Assembly (NCBI GenBank): GCA_044351685.1
Contig: JBILFK010000080.1
Coordinates: 1 to 7,014, forward strand
Reading direction: 5' to 3'
Origin: JALHRI01 sp044351685
GTDB lineage: Bacteria; Pseudomonadota; Alphaproteobacteria; Rickettsiales; UBA3002
Length of the DNA stretch: 7,014 nt
Shown here: piece after piece, positions 5,479-7,014 of the stretch
Position numbering within the stretch: the first letter of the stretch is position 1
Layout of the letters: the number at the start of each line of letters is the position of its first letter
Program-made: the position numbers and the translations under genes
Notes under the pieces: model-generated
Told to the model about the DNA's origin: nothing
Database searches by the model: none
The model's input: only the letters and a program-made list of their open reading frames with translations

Positions 5479-6993
5479 CTACTCCAGTGGTTTGCCTAGT
5501 TTCATGCGCCTTCTCACGACCGAAGAGGGAATATGCATCGCTTCGCGGTATTTGGTAACCGTGCGGCGCGCCACATCAATGTTGCGTCCCTTTAGGCGTG
5601 TAACAATCGCATCATCGGAAAGCACATCATCGACCGTTTCGTTATCGATGAGTTCTTTGATGTAATATTGTACGGTTTTACTGGAAAAATCATTATCACC
5701 CACCGAGCCGGAAATCGAAGAAGTGAAAAAATATTTCATTTCCAGTGTGCCGCGCGGCGTTGCCATAAATTTATTGGTGGTAACACGGCTGATGGTCGAT
5801 TCATGCATGCCAACCGCTTCAGAAATATCTTTCAGCACCAGCGGCTTCAGGAAGCGTATGCCGTGCATCAGAAACATATCCTGCTGCTTTACAATTTCTT
5901 CTGCCACCTTCAAAATGGTGTTGGCGCGCTGATCAAGCGCTTTTATCAGCCAATTGGCATTGGCCAGCTGGTCGGCCAGATATTTTTTGGCTTCTTTATC
6001 GCCTTTGCCACCCACTTCGGTGGCGTAATGGCGGTTTACCAGCACGCGTGGCAAGGCTTCGCTGTTTAATTCCACCATCCATGCGCCAGCTTTACCACGC
6101 CGCACCAGCACATCAGGGATGACTGGTGGTGATTCATCGCGAATAAAACCGCTGGCAGGCTTAGGGTTGCAGCGGCGAATATCGGCGAGCATTTGGTCAA
6201 AATCTTCCTGATCGACACCGCATTTTTTGCGTAACCCCTGAATATCGCCTTTACCCAGCAGCTCTAGGTGTTCAAGCATCACCTCCATCACCGGATCCAT
6301 GCGGTTCATTTCGGTAAGCTGTATCGCCAAGCATTCGCTTAAATTGCGCGCAAAAATACCCGGAGGGTCCAGCCGCTGAAGCTGTTTGATGGTGTGAGAA
6401 ATCAGCTCTTCGCCGGCGCCTAAATTTTCTTCGAGTGCCTGCATATCTTCGCGCAGATAGCCCGCATCATCGAGCATATCCACCAGCGATACCGCCAGCA
6501 ACTGCCGCACCGGATCGGTAATATCGACCGCGATCTGCTCAAGCAAATGATCACGCAAGTTACGTTCACTGCTTAGGGTATCTTCGAGGCTACGGCCCTC
6601 TTCATCGGAATCAAAATTGCGGCTTGCGCCTTCATGCACCGATGCCGTGTAGCTGGCTTCGCCAAAAGCGGGCTCATCCCATTCCCGGTCATCTGAAGTT
6701 TCTTGTGAATAGGTGCTGCTTTCAGCAACCGCAAAAGCATCTTGCGTATCGCCAAAATTATCGCCTGTATCTTCTGATTCACCTGACGGTTCTTTTGATT
6801 CAACGGGTGCGGCTTCTTCTGCGGGCACGCCATCATTTTCTTCGCGCTGGAGCAGCGGGTTTTTTTCGAGCTCGGCATCAATGAATTCCTGCAATTCAAC
6901 CGCCGAAAGCTGCAATAGCTTAATGGATTGCTGAAGCTGCTGAGTCATCACCAGCTGCTGCGATTGCCTGAATTCCTGTTTTAAACCCACCAT
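5479..6993 (-). CDS. rpoN: RNA polymerase sigma-54 factor
   Basis: The 504-residue sigma-54 is full length and directs RNA polymerase to -24/-12 promoters that need AAA+ activators. Region I is glutamine-rich (QSQQLVMTQQLQQSIKLLQL, from about residue 10) and contacts activator and the -12 element. Region II is a long acidic linker (about 50-150, rich in E, D and S). The core-binding region follows. The helix-turn-helix is around LKDISEAVGMHESTISRVT, and the RpoN box ARRTVTKYRE lies at 475-484 near the C-terminus. The chosen ATG gives the normal family N-terminus. It lacks a clear Shine-Dalgarno and is directly preceded by TATAAT. The frame stays open to the window edge, so a slightly longer form cannot be excluded. 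In many relatives lptB lies just upstream; that side is outside the window. Confidence 0.96.
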   Translation of the reverse strand: MVGLKQEFRQSQQLVMTQQLQQSIKLLQLSAVELQEFIDAELEKNPLLQREENDGVPAEEAAPVESKEPSGESEDTGDNFGDTQDAFAVAESSTYSQETSDDREWDEPAFGEASYTASVHEGASRNFDSDEEGRSLEDTLSSERNLRDHLLEQIAVDITDPVRQLLAVSLVDMLDDAGYLREDMQALEENLGAGEELISHTIKQLQRLDPPGIFARNLSECLAIQLTEMNRMDPVMEVMLEHLELLGKGDIQGLRKKCGVDQEDFDQMLADIRRCNPKPASGFIRDESPPVIPDVLVRRGKAGAWMVELNSEALPRVLVNRHYATEVGGKGDKEAKKYLADQLANANWLIKALDQRANTILKVAEEIVKQQDMFLMHGIRFLKPLVLKDISEAVGMHESTISRVTTNKFMATPRGTLEMKYFFTSSISGSVGDNDFSSKTVQYYIKELIDNETVDDVLSDDAIVTRLKGRNIDVARRTVTKYREAMHIPSSVVRRRMKLGKPLE

Positions 6994-6999
6994 ATTATA
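6994..6999 (-). promoter_or_regulatory. TATAAT hexamer abutting the rpoN start codon
   Basis: A perfect -10 consensus on the minus strand ends exactly at the ATG of rpoN. If used, transcription would begin inside the first few codons, which would not yield a message with the annotated start. It is therefore either chance or a sign that translation starts elsewhere. The -35 region is only partly inside the window and cannot be judged well. Confidence 0.15.
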
Positions 7000-7014
7000 A
7001 ACTGAACTTCTCGC

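Overview
The window reads as alphaproteobacterial chromosome of moderate GC content. Three things point there: the RpoN, hibernation factor and PtsN order, the short HPr kinase without the N-terminal domain of Firmicutes enzymes, and the short DUF465 protein. The exact lineage cannot be fixed from this sequence. No transposase, CRISPR array, tRNA or rRNA gene was found.

Layout. The 3' part of pheT (phenylalanyl-tRNA synthetase beta chain) runs rightward from the left edge to 1067. Everything else is on the minus strand. About 330 bp without a gene (1068-1400) follows pheT. It holds a run of palindromes (1079-1200) and, reading leftward, three successive stem-loops ending in a strong intrinsic terminator (1287-1327). 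Next is a 65-residue DUF465 gene (1401-1598) with its own probable promoter. After a 276 bp spacer, a seven-gene leftward cluster fills 1875-6993. In transcription order it is rpoN (sigma-54), a CpaF/TadA-type secretion ATPase, long-form hpf, ptsN (EIIA-Ntr), hprK (HPr kinase/phosphorylase), a mannose-family EIIA, and HPr. Most junctions overlap or are very short. The exceptions are the roughly 100 bp before hpf, where an extended -10 promoter is plausible, and the 48 bp before the EIIA gene.

How the genes fit together. HPr, the mannose-type EIIA, HprK and EIIA-Ntr are parts of a regulatory phosphotransferase system. No sugar permease (EIIB/EIIC) and no enzyme I lie in the window, so the relay probably senses metabolic or nitrogen state, and enzyme I must be encoded elsewhere. 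Co-location with sigma-54 and the ribosome hibernation factor suggests a nutrient-status and stationary-phase module. The odd member is the CpaF-like ATPase, translationally coupled to rpoN without any other pilus or secretion gene in view.

Most of the window is ordinary conserved gene content. The points worth a second look are the ATPase placement, an altered HprK signature motif, the palindromic element after pheT, and the structured RNA region downstream of the DUF465 gene.
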